Below, in pieces: positions 1 to 7,685 of a DNA stretch of 58,515 nt. The DNA comes from CAYYMD01 sp964480425 (GTDB lineage: Bacteria; Planctomycetota; Phycisphaerae; SM23-33). The notes under the pieces are model-generated. The model saw nothing but the letters and a program-made list of their open reading frames with translations. It made no database searches and was not told the origin of the DNA. Each line of letters begins with the position of its first letter. Position 1 is the stretch's first letter. The DNA lies in the NCBI GenBank assembly GCA_964480425.1, contig CAYZPY010000001.1, forward strand, positions 1-58,515, given 5' to 3'. The translations under genes and the position numbers were made by a program.

Positions 1-401
1 CCGTAAACTTCCCGCGGCGGCTGGCGCGTGTCGCCCAGGGCGGCCACTAATTTGGCAAGGTCCATCACGCTCCCACCGCCCACGCCCGCGACGGAATCGC
101 GGGCGAATTCTTCGCCCGACTTCAGCGCGTCGTCGAATGTCGCAAGGTCCGGCTCGCCGGTTACCTTGTCGTAAATCATCACCTCCGCGCCGCCTGCGAC
201 GATGCGTTCGACCAGCGGTTCCACGTGCGCGCGGATGGGCGGGGAGGTAATTATCATCAGGCGCTTGAGGGGCGACGAGGCAAAATCTTCCGCAAACTGC
301 TCGGCGCAGCCGGGGCCGAATACGACCGTGGGCGGCGTTTGAATCTTGATTACCCGACTATCCGGCCGGCGGGTTCGATTGCTCCGGTGCTTTTGCTGCA
401 T
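1..401 (-). CDS. Iron-containing alcohol dehydrogenase, N-terminal part (cut by window edge)
   Basis: The minus strand is open from an ATG at 401 to the window edge, giving 133 residues of the N-terminal Rossmann-like domain of an iron-containing (type III) alcohol dehydrogenase. The clearest motif is GVGGGSVMDLAKLVAALG near residues 105-122, the NAD(P)-binding glycine-rich signature of the family, preceded by a typical strand region containing VVFGPGCAEQF. The metal-binding histidines lie in the missing C-terminal half. The start is supported by AAAGGAA a few bases upstream. Family members oxidise alcohols or reduce aldehydes and ketones with NAD(P); the substrate cannot be told from this part. 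Dehydroquinate-synthase-like relatives share the fold but the motif favours Fe-ADH. Confidence 0.85.
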   Translation of the reverse strand, partial: MQQKHRSNRTRRPDSRVIKIQTPPTVVFGPGCAEQFAEDFASSPLKRLMIITSPPIRAHVEPLVERIVAGGAEVMIYDKVTGEPDLATFDDALKSGEEFARDSVAGVGGGSVMDLAKLVAALGDTRQPPREVY

Positions 402-418
402 GTCATTTCCTTTAAAGC

Positions 419-435
419 GTCGTATTTATCACGAC
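419..435. promoter_or_regulatory. Small inverted repeat upstream of the Fe-ADH gene
   Basis: GTCGT and ACGAC arms flank a 7-base AT-rich loop, 18 bases upstream of the Fe-ADH start codon. The surrounding DNA (402-480) is AT-rich compared with the window and probably holds the gene's promoter. It could be a repressor site or chance; there is no second copy in the window that I noticed. Confidence 0.25.
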
Positions 436-507
436 TCGTTTAATATATGAACGCGAAAATATTAATAGTTTCGTTTCCGCCACGCCATCGTGCAGTGAGC
501 CCTCCGG

Positions 508-711
508 TCAGTGCCTGGCCTGGGCGAGCACTAGCAACGACGCCCCCGAGCCGGACCCGGTCAGGCCCGTATCTATGGAGAAAATCGAGTCGATGATGAG
601 GGTTGGGTCTCTACGGGCCTTTGCAGTTTTTAAGTTCTCTTGCGACGAAGTAACATTCCCAAGCCGCCCAGGCCCAGCGGCGCCGGCGTGTCTTAAGAAC
701 TCCCGTCTGTT
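508..711 (-). pseudogene. Decayed start of a Tat-exported protein
   Basis: Reading the minus strand from 711, the codons give NRREFLRHAGAAG, a textbook twin-arginine signal start of the kind seen on the Tat proteins at 16941 and 21440 (MERRNFLRVMG, MNRREFLQTAS). There is no start codon where ATG would be expected (TAC precedes the Asn codon) and no ribosome binding site. A one-base shift after the AGAA stretch would continue as a good hydrophobic core (LGLGGLGMLL). The unshifted frame stays open to a TGA at 508-510 but resembles nothing I know after the signal. I read it as the remnant of a lost gene lying 30 bases downstream of the ABC operon. Nothing else is evident in 402-741. Confidence 0.4.
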
Positions 712-741
712 GTAATTCGTGAAGAATCTATTTGTTTTCGG

Positions 742-1761
742 TTACAATTCGAGCGTCTCGGCGAAGTGGCATGCGGCCCGGCGACCTGATTCCACTTCTC
801 TCAGTTCCGGTCTGTCGTGGCGGCATCGCTGCTGGGCGTATGGACATCTGGGGTGAAAGCTGCAACCCGGCGGCAGGTTGCCCGGGTCGGCGACCTCGCC
901 GCCCACGACGTATTTCATTTTCTTGTCCGGGTCGGGATTGGGAACGGCCGACATCAGTATGCTTGTGTAGGGGTGCAAGGGACGTTCGAACAGGTCGTCG
1001 GTTTTCGCCATCTCGACAATCCGCCCGGCGTACATGACCGCCACCCGGTCGGATATGTGCCGCACGACGCTGAGATCGTGCGCGATGAATATGTACGTCA
1101 GCTGCATTTCCTCCTGCAGGTCCTGGAGCAGGTTGATGACCTGCGCCTGGACCGACACGTCCAGCGCCGAGACGGGCTCGTCGCAGACCACGAACCGCGG
1201 ATTCATCACCAGTGCCCTTGCGATGCCGATGCGCTGGCGCTGCCCGCCGGAGAACGCATGCGGGTAGCGCGTGCGGTGGATGGGTTTCAGACCGACCCGG
1301 CGAAGCATCTCCACCACGCGGTCTTTTCTTTGTGACTTGTTGCCCATTTTGTGTATGAGCAGCGGCTCGCCCACGATGGCGCCTACGGTCATCCGCGGGT
1401 TCAGCGAGGAGAAGGGGTCCTGGAATATCATCTGCATCTCGGTGCGCAGGCGTTTTAGGCGCTTGTCGTCCAGCGAGGCCAGGTCAACCGCCCCCTTGCC
1501 GTCGCTGTGGTAGAGAACGCTACCGGACGTGGGCGCCAGTCCCCGAAGTATGGTCCGTCCGACCGTGGTTTTGCCCGATCCGCTCTCTCCGACCAGCCCG
1601 AGCGTCTCGCCTCGCGACAGGTCGAAGGTGACGTCGTCGGCGGCCTTGACGTCGGTGAGCTTGCGCCGGAACAGACTCTTGCTGAAGATGGGGAAGTACT
1701 TGCAGAGGTTGCGAACCTCCAGCAGCACTCTGCCGTTTTGTTTGTCGTTCGTGTCGGTCAT
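742..1761 (-). CDS. Oligopeptide/dipeptide-type ABC transporter ATPase (OppF/DppF family)
   Basis: 339 residues, usual length for OppF/DppF. Walker A GESGSGKT lies at about residues 58-65, followed by the Q-loop in MIFQDPFSSLNPR, the signature FSGGQRQRIGIARAL, Walker B with FVVCDEPVSALD, and the His switch in FIAHDLSVVRH. The C-terminal oligopeptide-transporter extension with its cysteine cluster (PPGCSFHPRCPYAQQRC) is present, which places it in this family rather than among amino-acid or lipid exporters. It is a cytoplasmic ATPase expected to pair with the product of the gene just upstream. Its ATG overlaps the stop of that gene by one base (TAATG), so the two are translationally coupled. 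It is the last gene of the four-gene operon. Confidence 0.93.
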   Translation of the reverse strand: MTDTNDKQNGRVLLEVRNLCKYFPIFSKSLFRRKLTDVKAADDVTFDLSRGETLGLVGESGSGKTTVGRTILRGLAPTSGSVLYHSDGKGAVDLASLDDKRLKRLRTEMQMIFQDPFSSLNPRMTVGAIVGEPLLIHKMGNKSQRKDRVVEMLRRVGLKPIHRTRYPHAFSGGQRQRIGIARALVMNPRFVVCDEPVSALDVSVQAQVINLLQDLQEEMQLTYIFIAHDLSVVRHISDRVAVMYAGRIVEMAKTDDLFERPLHPYTSILMSAVPNPDPDKKMKYVVGGEVADPGNLPPGCSFHPRCPYAQQRCRHDRPELREVESGRRAACHFAETLEL

Positions 1762-2855
1762 TATTTCTCGAACATTCTCGAGTAAGACTGCGATTCGGAA
1801 ACCACTTCGGATTCGTGCACTCTGAGGCAGGCGGCCCGTGGGCGTCCGTCGACCTCGAACAGCGGCGGCGGTCCGCCCACGTCACACCGCCCCTCCACCG
1901 CGTGGGGGCAGCGCGGGTGGTAGGGGCATCCCGGCGGGGTTTCGGCGGGCGAGGGAACGCTGCCGGGGATGAAGGGCAGTTTCTTGCCCCTGGACAGCGA
2001 TGGAAGCGACTTGAGCAGGCCCATGGTGTATGGATGGCGCGGGGCGTGTATCAGTTCGCGCGTCTCGGCCAGTTCCACAATCCGCCCAAGGTACATCACC
2101 GCCACCACGTCGGCCATCTGACCTATGACGCCCAGGTCGTGGGTTATCAGTATGGTGGTGGTGCCGAAATCTTCCTGGAGGTCCTTTATGAGTTTCATAA
2201 TCTGCGCCTGGATGGTAACGTCCAGCGCGGTGGTCGGCTCGTCGGCGATGAGCACTTCGGGATTGCACACCATGGCCATGGCGATTATCACCCGCTGGCG
2301 CATCCCGCCGCTCAGCTCGAATGGATACTGCTCCAGGCGCTTGGCGGGTCCGGGTATGCCCACGCGGTGGAGCATCTCGACGGCTTTGTCGCGTGCCTGC
2401 TTTTTGGTCATGTCCTGGTGGAGCAGGATCGCCTCGCACACCTGGTTGCCGATGGTGTGCACGGGACTAAGCGCCGTCATCGGCTCCTGGAATATCATGC
2501 TTATCTTTCCGCCGCGGACGTCGAACAACGCAGGCGAGTTGTTCTTCAGGGCGGTCAGGTCGATTGTCCCCATGGAATCGGAGTTGAACAGGACGCGCCC
2601 GGAGACTATTTCGCCGGGCTTTTCGATTATCCGCAGCACGGCGTAACTGGTGACGCTTTTTCCGCATCCGCTTTCGCCCACTATGCCGGTCACCTTTCCG
2701 CGCGGAATGTCCAGCGTTACGCCGTTGACGGCGCGGACCAGCCCCTCGTCAGTGTGGAAGTGGACGCTCAGGTCCGTGATTTCCAGCACGGAATCTTCGG
2801 CCCAGGGGAACGGGTCTCGGTGTGTCTTGTCGTTAATTATTTCTGCGGTGCTCAT
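1761..2855 (-). CDS. Oligopeptide/dipeptide-type ABC transporter ATPase (OppD/DppD family)
   Basis: 364 residues with Walker A GESGCGKS at about 60-67, Q-loop MIFQEPMTALSPVH, signature LSGGMRQRVIIAMAM, Walker B VLIADEPTTALD and the switch histidine in LITHDLGVIGQ. The C-terminal extension has the family cysteine cluster (PPGCPYHPRCPHAVEGRC). It should form the nucleotide-binding heterodimer with the downstream OppF-like subunit and power uptake through the permeases encoded upstream in the same operon. It starts 11 bases after the OppC stop. The N-terminal 20 residues before the first beta strand are somewhat longer than in enterobacterial OppD. Confidence 0.93.
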   Translation of the reverse strand: MSTAEIINDKTHRDPFPWAEDSVLEITDLSVHFHTDEGLVRAVNGVTLDIPRGKVTGIVGESGCGKSVTSYAVLRIIEKPGEIVSGRVLFNSDSMGTIDLTALKNNSPALFDVRGGKISMIFQEPMTALSPVHTIGNQVCEAILLHQDMTKKQARDKAVEMLHRVGIPGPAKRLEQYPFELSGGMRQRVIIAMAMVCNPEVLIADEPTTALDVTIQAQIMKLIKDLQEDFGTTTILITHDLGVIGQMADVVAVMYLGRIVELAETRELIHAPRHPYTMGLLKSLPSLSRGKKLPFIPGSVPSPAETPPGCPYHPRCPHAVEGRCDVGGPPPLFEVDGRPRAACLRVHESEVVSESQSYSRMFEK

Positions 2856-2866
2856 GGTTTATGGAT

Positions 2867-4003
2867 TTATCCGGTCGAATACGGGTCGGCGGCGTCGCGC
2901 AGACCGTCGCCCACGAAATTAAACGCCAGTATGGTGAACACGATGAAGAACGCCGGTACCAGCAGCCAGGGATAGAGTCTCAGCGACTCCATGTTCATTG
3001 CGTCCTGGAGCATGACGCCCCAGGACACCGCCGGTGGTCGCAGACCTATTCCCAGGAAGCTCAGGGAAGTTTCGCCCAGGATCATCCGCGGAAGGGACAG
3101 CGTGAGCGTCACAATAAGGTGCGAGGTGAATCCCGGAAGCAGGTGCTTGAACATTATCCGCCCGTCCGAGGCGCCCAGCAGTTTGGCGGCCACGGCGTAG
3201 TCCTCCTCCCGCAGGGAGAGGATTTTACCCCTCACGACCCTGGCCATGCCCGTCCATCCGAAGAAACTCAGAATGACGGTGATGGCCAGGTAGGTCTTGA
3301 TGATGGTCCAGTCGTCGGGCACCGCCGCCGCCAGGCCCATCCACAGCGGAAGTTTTGGTATGGCCTGGAAAATCTCAATCACCCGCTGGATGGCAAGGTC
3401 CACCCTCCCGCCGAAAAAGCCCGAGATGCACCCGATGGTTATGCCAAGGGTGAAACTTATTCCGATGGCCATCAGACCGATGAACAGCGATATCTGCGCA
3501 CCGGCGAGCACCCTGGAGAACATGTCGCGTCCGAACTTGTCAGCCCCGAGAAAATAGAAAAACTGCTCGCGTTCGGTTCCCAGGTCGGCGGGGTCGTTTT
3601 TTGCCACCAGCAGGTGCCGGCGGGCGGGGATGATGCCCCACATTTTGTAGGAGTGACCCACACCGAACAACTCCAGGTCCATTATTTCGCCCCGGCGGTG
3701 GACGTAATCCTTCTGGTAGGAGACGGGGTGAACGTGCGGCTGGACTATCTTGGTGTAGAAGCCGTGCTCGAAGTCGAACAGCACGGGCATGGGCGGATTG
3801 TAGATTCGCGACATGTTCTTGAGGTTCTTTGGGTACGGGGCCAGGAACTGCGCGAAAATCGCCATCAGGTACAGGATGATGATGACGAAGAACGCCGCCG
3901 ACGCCAGTTTGTGCCTGCTGAAGCGCATGCGGATTAACTGCCACTGCGACATCGACCCCAGCATGGGGGCGGCGTCGTCCGGTATTTTAGGCGCCTTTGT
4001 CAT
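2867..4003 (-). CDS. Oligopeptide-type ABC permease, OppC/DppC family, with enlarged periplasmic loop
   Basis: 378 residues. A first membrane helix near 34-52 is followed by a periplasmic segment of about 100 residues before FLGADKFGRDMFSRVLAGAQISL, the conserved start of the OppC transport core. In DppC/OppC the matching loop is only a few tens of residues. Five further helices follow, with the EAA-type coupling loop at AAKLLGASDGRIMFKHLLPG. It forms the transmembrane heterodimer with the permease half of the fused protein encoded upstream. Its ATG overlaps the stop codon of that gene (ATGA), so expression is coupled. The extra loop lies on the side where the tethered binding domain sits; a docking role is my inference. 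Confidence 0.92.
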   Translation of the reverse strand: MTKAPKIPDDAAPMLGSMSQWQLIRMRFSRHKLASAAFFVIIILYLMAIFAQFLAPYPKNLKNMSRIYNPPMPVLFDFEHGFYTKIVQPHVHPVSYQKDYVHRRGEIMDLELFGVGHSYKMWGIIPARRHLLVAKNDPADLGTEREQFFYFLGADKFGRDMFSRVLAGAQISLFIGLMAIGISFTLGITIGCISGFFGGRVDLAIQRVIEIFQAIPKLPLWMGLAAAVPDDWTIIKTYLAITVILSFFGWTGMARVVRGKILSLREEDYAVAAKLLGASDGRIMFKHLLPGFTSHLIVTLTLSLPRMILGETSLSFLGIGLRPPAVSWGVMLQDAMNMESLRLYPWLLVPAFFIVFTILAFNFVGDGLRDAADPYSTG

Positions 4004-7000
4004 TTGGCCTTGTTCTCGTAGCGGATTCTGGGGTCGATAGCCATCAGCAGCAGGTCGCTTATCAGTATTCCGATGACGCTCAGCAGCGACAGCATCAGCA
4101 GCAGCGAACCGGCCAGGTACATGTCTTCGATCATAACGGCGTTGAGCAGCATTGGTCCGACCGTGGGCAGCGACAGCACTATCGCCACGATGGCCCCACC
4201 GGATATCAGCATGGGCAGTATGTTGCCTATGCCCGAGACGAACGGGTTAAGCGCCAGTCGGACGGGATACTTGAACAGCAGTTTTACAGGCCTGACGCCC
4301 TTGGCGCGGGCGGTGATGACGTATGGCTTGCGCAGTTCGTCCAGCAGGTTGGCGCGCATTACGCGGATCAATCCCGCCGTGCCCGCGATTCCCATCACGA
4401 TCACCGGCATCCAGATGTGCTTGAACAGGTCCACGACCTTCGCCCAGCTCCAGTGCGGCATGCCCGCCATCTCCTGGGAAAACAGTCCCGTGGGCACAAA
4501 ACCGAAAAGCGTGTCGCACAACAGCATCAGCAGCAGCGCAAGGAGGTACCCCGGTATGCACATGCCGATAAATCCAAGGAAGGTGAACACGTAATCGGAT
4601 ATCGAGTACTGGCGCACGGCCGAGTATATGCCTATGGGTATCGCCAGCGCCCAGGTGAACATGATGGTGAACAGCGACACCAGGAACGTCAGCAGTATCC
4701 TGTCGCCGACCTTTTCGTTAACCGACCGGTCGTCCTGCATGGACCGCCCCATGTCGCCCTGGAGCAGACCCTTGTCCTCCTTGTCGAATGTGAAGAACCA
4801 CTTGAAGCCCATCCACTTGGCGTACTGCACCACCGGTTGGTCGTTGAGGTAGTACATTTCCTTGAGTTTTTCGATTTCCTGGTTGCTGATTTCCTCCCCG
4901 CTCTGCTGGAGTTCGGCTATCCTGCTGGTGACGTAGTTTCCTGTGGGAAGCTGGATCACCACGAACACGATTACCGAAATCGCAAGCAGCGTTGGAACCA
5001 TGATAATGAGGCGCTTGGACACGAAGGGGTGCCGAACGGCCATCAGCAGGAAAAAGCCCGCCACTATTGCCACCAGCATCCACTTGATGATTGTCCCCAG
5101 GACGCCTTGGCCGCCCTGTGCCGGGCTGCCGTGGGTGGATACGCCCTCGGTGATGATCGGATGCAGAATCTGTTGGCGCATGTCTTCCTTGACGGCCGCG
5201 TCCATCCGACGGACCTTCGGCTGGGCGAGGTATTCCGGCGCGAAACAGTACGTCTCGACGCCCCCGTTGCCCGGCGTCTGGTGCGTCCAGCTGAACAGCA
5301 GGTGTTTGGGAACGTTCATAAAGCCGTTCTTGACCACGCACAATTGGGGAAGCGGTGTGGAGATGTTTATGGTCCACTGCTGCTGCGCCATGAGTCGCGA
5401 CATTTTCTGCACGTAGGGCTTGAGGTCCTCCGGGGTCAGTTGCGCCTTTGCGTTATCGTACGCCTTGATGAATTCGAGCATGGGGCTGCCCGGCGGGGGC
5501 GCTTTGGCGAATCCTTCCTTCGATTCGGGCGTGTCTCGAAGCCCGCCCTGCGTGTACCAGTTCTGGTATGCAATGGCGGCGTGCATGGGCGGCTTGGGCG
5601 GGAAGTACTGGTATCCGCCCCATATAAACAACTGGAGGCGCCCGCTGTTCAGTTGCGATATGTAATACCTGTCCTCCCGGACCTTGAGCATGACCCGCAG
5701 GTGGGCGTCCCGCCAGTAATCCACGATGATCTGCCCGGGGTTCTGGTTCTCCTTGGCGACGCAGAGGTACAGCGTAAGTTTGCGCCCCCTTGGCGTGGTG
5801 CGGAAACCCTCGCTGTCGCGCCCGGTAAGCCCGATCTCGTCCAGCAGTTGTGCGGCGCGCTGCGGGTCGTACTGCGTGTATGCCTTGAACGCCTCCTCGT
5901 CGTAGAAAGGAGACTGCGGGCCGGGCACGGCGTTGGCCGGCTCGGTGCGCCCGTCGTACAGGCCTGTGATAATCGCTTCCCGATCCAGCGCCAGCGAAAG
6001 CGCCCGGCGGAACCGCACGTCCCTGAGCAGATCCCTGATCTCGTCGCCGGCCTCTTGGCGTATCTCCTGCTCTGTGGGGCGGTAGTTCTGGTTGACGTGG
6101 ACCATGGCGCTGTTTCGGTTGGCGGACACCCAGTGGTACACGCTGTAATCGGACTTCTCGGCGTTGTTCATCAGCAGCGAGTACAGGGTGTTGTCGATGA
6201 ACTTGTTCTGCATTGACACGGCGCCCTCTGCCGCCGCCAGTGTCAGCATGCGGAGGGAATGCTGGCGGAAGAATATCCTGTCGATGTATGGCAACTGGTT
6301 GCCCTCCGGGTCCACCGCCCAGTAGTAAGGATTGCGAACCGCCTCGGAACTGGTAATGCCCCTGCTCTTTCGCACTAACCAGGGCGTAATGCGGGGCAGT
6401 TCGGGATTCACCGGGTCCAGCACGTGAAGGTAGACCTGCTTGTCGGTATTGTATCCGCGGTCGCCTTTTATGTTGTCGATGAGTTCCCTTTTGCCGAGTT
6501 TGGGATGGAACTGGCGGAGGTAATGCTCCGGCGAGTTGCACATGAACCGCCCGTATGCCCCGGCGAGGCGCTCGAGGAACTGCCCGTAGGGGTCTTCGAA
6601 CTCTATTTTGAATTTCAGATCGTTTATTTTGGTGAACTTCGCCGGTTTGCCGTTGTGGGAGAATATGCTGTCGGGCTTGAGGCGGATGGACTTGTCGTTC
6701 TGTTCGTATTTCCAGTGATACATGATGTCGTCGGCGGTGAACGGCTCGCCGTCCGACCATTTCATGCCCTTGCGCAGCGTGAACGTGAAGGTGGTGTTGT
6801 CGTGGAAGACTTCGAATTCCTTGGCCACGTGCGGAACTATCGGATACCCGTGCGGGGAGAACCGCACCAGGTTGGCGTATCCCAGTCGGTTCATTATGCT
6901 GTATGCGTCGCCGGTGTCCTTGGCCAGTCGCATCCAGGTGCCCCCGTAGTTGTGCACCCCGTCGACGCCCTCGAGGACGACCGGTTCGGGCGTTATCCGC

Positions 7001-7302
7001 TCTTCGAGCGGGGGCAGTTTGCCCTCCTCGACCAGTTCCTCCAGCAAGGGCGCCTGGTTTTTGGGATACCACGGCGCGTCCCTCCGGCGGGAATAATCAA
7101 CCTGGCGGTAAACGACGGGAGGATTTTCTCTGTCCCAGTCCACCGTGCGCAGTTCCCGGACTTTTTTCAACCTTTGTTGGTCGACCGGCGGCGTCTTTTC
7201 GGGCAGGTCGGGACGAAACAGGACGCTGAGGCCCTCGAAAACCAGCCAGATGCACGCAGAGGCGATTATCAGCGCCAATAATGCTTTAAGGTATAACTTC
7301 AT
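4000..7302 (-). CDS. Natural fusion of family-5 solute-binding protein and OppB/DppB-type permease
   Basis: 1100 residues in one open frame. Residues about 3-23 are a membrane anchor. About 45-720 match extracellular solute-binding protein family 5: FTFTLRKGMKWSDGEPFTA near 185, VRFRRALSLALDRE near 440, and a C-terminal LCVAKENQN-type lobe. A hydrophobic helix at about 740-755 comes next, then an OppB permease from about 763: RLIIMVPTLLAISVIVFVVI, the ETY-like MYYLNDQPVVQYAKW region, GDMGRSM, and the EAA loop ITARAKGVRPVKLLFKYP. Normally these are two proteins. The frame is continuous with no sign of misassembly, and the next gene overlaps by 4 bases. Two consecutive periplasmic-to-membrane transitions make topological sense: the added helix returns the chain to the cytoplasm so the OppB core can insert normally. 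Substrate is unknown; peptides or oligosaccharides are both plausible. Confidence 0.9.
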   Translation of the reverse strand: MKLYLKALLALIIASACIWLVFEGLSVLFRPDLPEKTPPVDQQRLKKVRELRTVDWDRENPPVVYRQVDYSRRRDAPWYPKNQAPLLEELVEEGKLPPLEERITPEPVVLEGVDGVHNYGGTWMRLAKDTGDAYSIMNRLGYANLVRFSPHGYPIVPHVAKEFEVFHDNTTFTFTLRKGMKWSDGEPFTADDIMYHWKYEQNDKSIRLKPDSIFSHNGKPAKFTKINDLKFKIEFEDPYGQFLERLAGAYGRFMCNSPEHYLRQFHPKLGKRELIDNIKGDRGYNTDKQVYLHVLDPVNPELPRITPWLVRKSRGITSSEAVRNPYYWAVDPEGNQLPYIDRIFFRQHSLRMLTLAAAEGAVSMQNKFIDNTLYSLLMNNAEKSDYSVYHWVSANRNSAMVHVNQNYRPTEQEIRQEAGDEIRDLLRDVRFRRALSLALDREAIITGLYDGRTEPANAVPGPQSPFYDEEAFKAYTQYDPQRAAQLLDEIGLTGRDSEGFRTTPRGRKLTLYLCVAKENQNPGQIIVDYWRDAHLRVMLKVREDRYYISQLNSGRLQLFIWGGYQYFPPKPPMHAAIAYQNWYTQGGLRDTPESKEGFAKAPPPGSPMLEFIKAYDNAKAQLTPEDLKPYVQKMSRLMAQQQWTINISTPLPQLCVVKNGFMNVPKHLLFSWTHQTPGNGGVETYCFAPEYLAQPKVRRMDAAVKEDMRQQILHPIITEGVSTHGSPAQGGQGVLGTIIKWMLVAIVAGFFLLMAVRHPFVSKRLIIMVPTLLAISVIVFVVIQLPTGNYVTSRIAELQQSGEEISNQEIEKLKEMYYLNDQPVVQYAKWMGFKWFFTFDKEDKGLLQGDMGRSMQDDRSVNEKVGDRILLTFLVSLFTIMFTWALAIPIGIYSAVRQYSISDYVFTFLGFIGMCIPGYLLALLLMLLCDTLFGFVPTGLFSQEMAGMPHWSWAKVVDLFKHIWMPVIVMGIAGTAGLIRVMRANLLDELRKPYVITARAKGVRPVKLLFKYPVRLALNPFVSGIGNILPMLISGGAIVAIVLSLPTVGPMLLNAVMIEDMYLAGSLLLMLSLLSVIGILISDLLLMAIDPRIRYENKAK

Positions 7303-7685
7303 GCTCCATTCAAACCATGCAAAAACGATGGCTTATCATCGCCCGGATGAATTGATTAAACTTTAACCTATGGACGCCCCTTTTAGCAAGCCCGCCTGCG
7401 CCGGCTCGCCGCGATAAGCGTGCGGGTTTAGCGCCCGGCCGATTCGTCGCGGACAGTGACCCGTCGAGGGTGTTTATGACGCCACGAGTTATTAATTCGC
7501 CGGCGACGTAGCGGGAGATGAGATGACTTCCCCATTCAACTGCCTGATGCAAACCATCCGCCCCGGGGCGCCGGCGGGCGTGGCGTTTGCGATTTCGATA
7601 TTATGCATATCCGACGTGCTCCCCGTCGAGGAGCCCGTCAGCGGGGGTGCATTTGAATAGAATCGCGTTTTTGACAGCCGCGACC
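7303..7685. other. Intergenic region, no gene recognised
   Basis: 383 bases between the araA stop and the start of the transporter fusion gene. Short open frames exist on the minus strand but none has a ribosome binding site, usual codon pattern or recognisable product. The promoter of the transporter operon should lie in the AT-rich part near 7310-7375. A remnant of a decayed gene is possible around 7492-7680 but I could not name it. Confidence 0.5.

Noticed and set aside
508..600. GLTGSGSGASLLV as the C-terminal end of an IspE-type kinase
   Set aside because: Only a short GSGS motif agrees, the frame is continuous with the Tat remnant, and no other kinase block is present.
630..692. A minus-strand frame ending TPAPLGLGGLGMLLRRKRT that resembles a PEP-CTERM sorting tail
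   Set aside because: It begins directly after a stop codon, and the upstream sequence in the neighbouring frame is a twin-arginine signal whose hydrophobic core this would be after a one-base shift. The Tat-remnant reading explains more of the sequence.
3997..6216. 739-residue plus-strand ORF opposite the transporter fusion
   Set aside because: High-GC antisense shadow, rich in His, Gln and Arg with no domain; the minus-strand fusion has clear conserved motifs.
7310..7552. 80-residue minus-strand ORF upstream of araA
   Set aside because: No ribosome binding site, no recognisable domain, and overlap with the likely promoter of the transporter operon.
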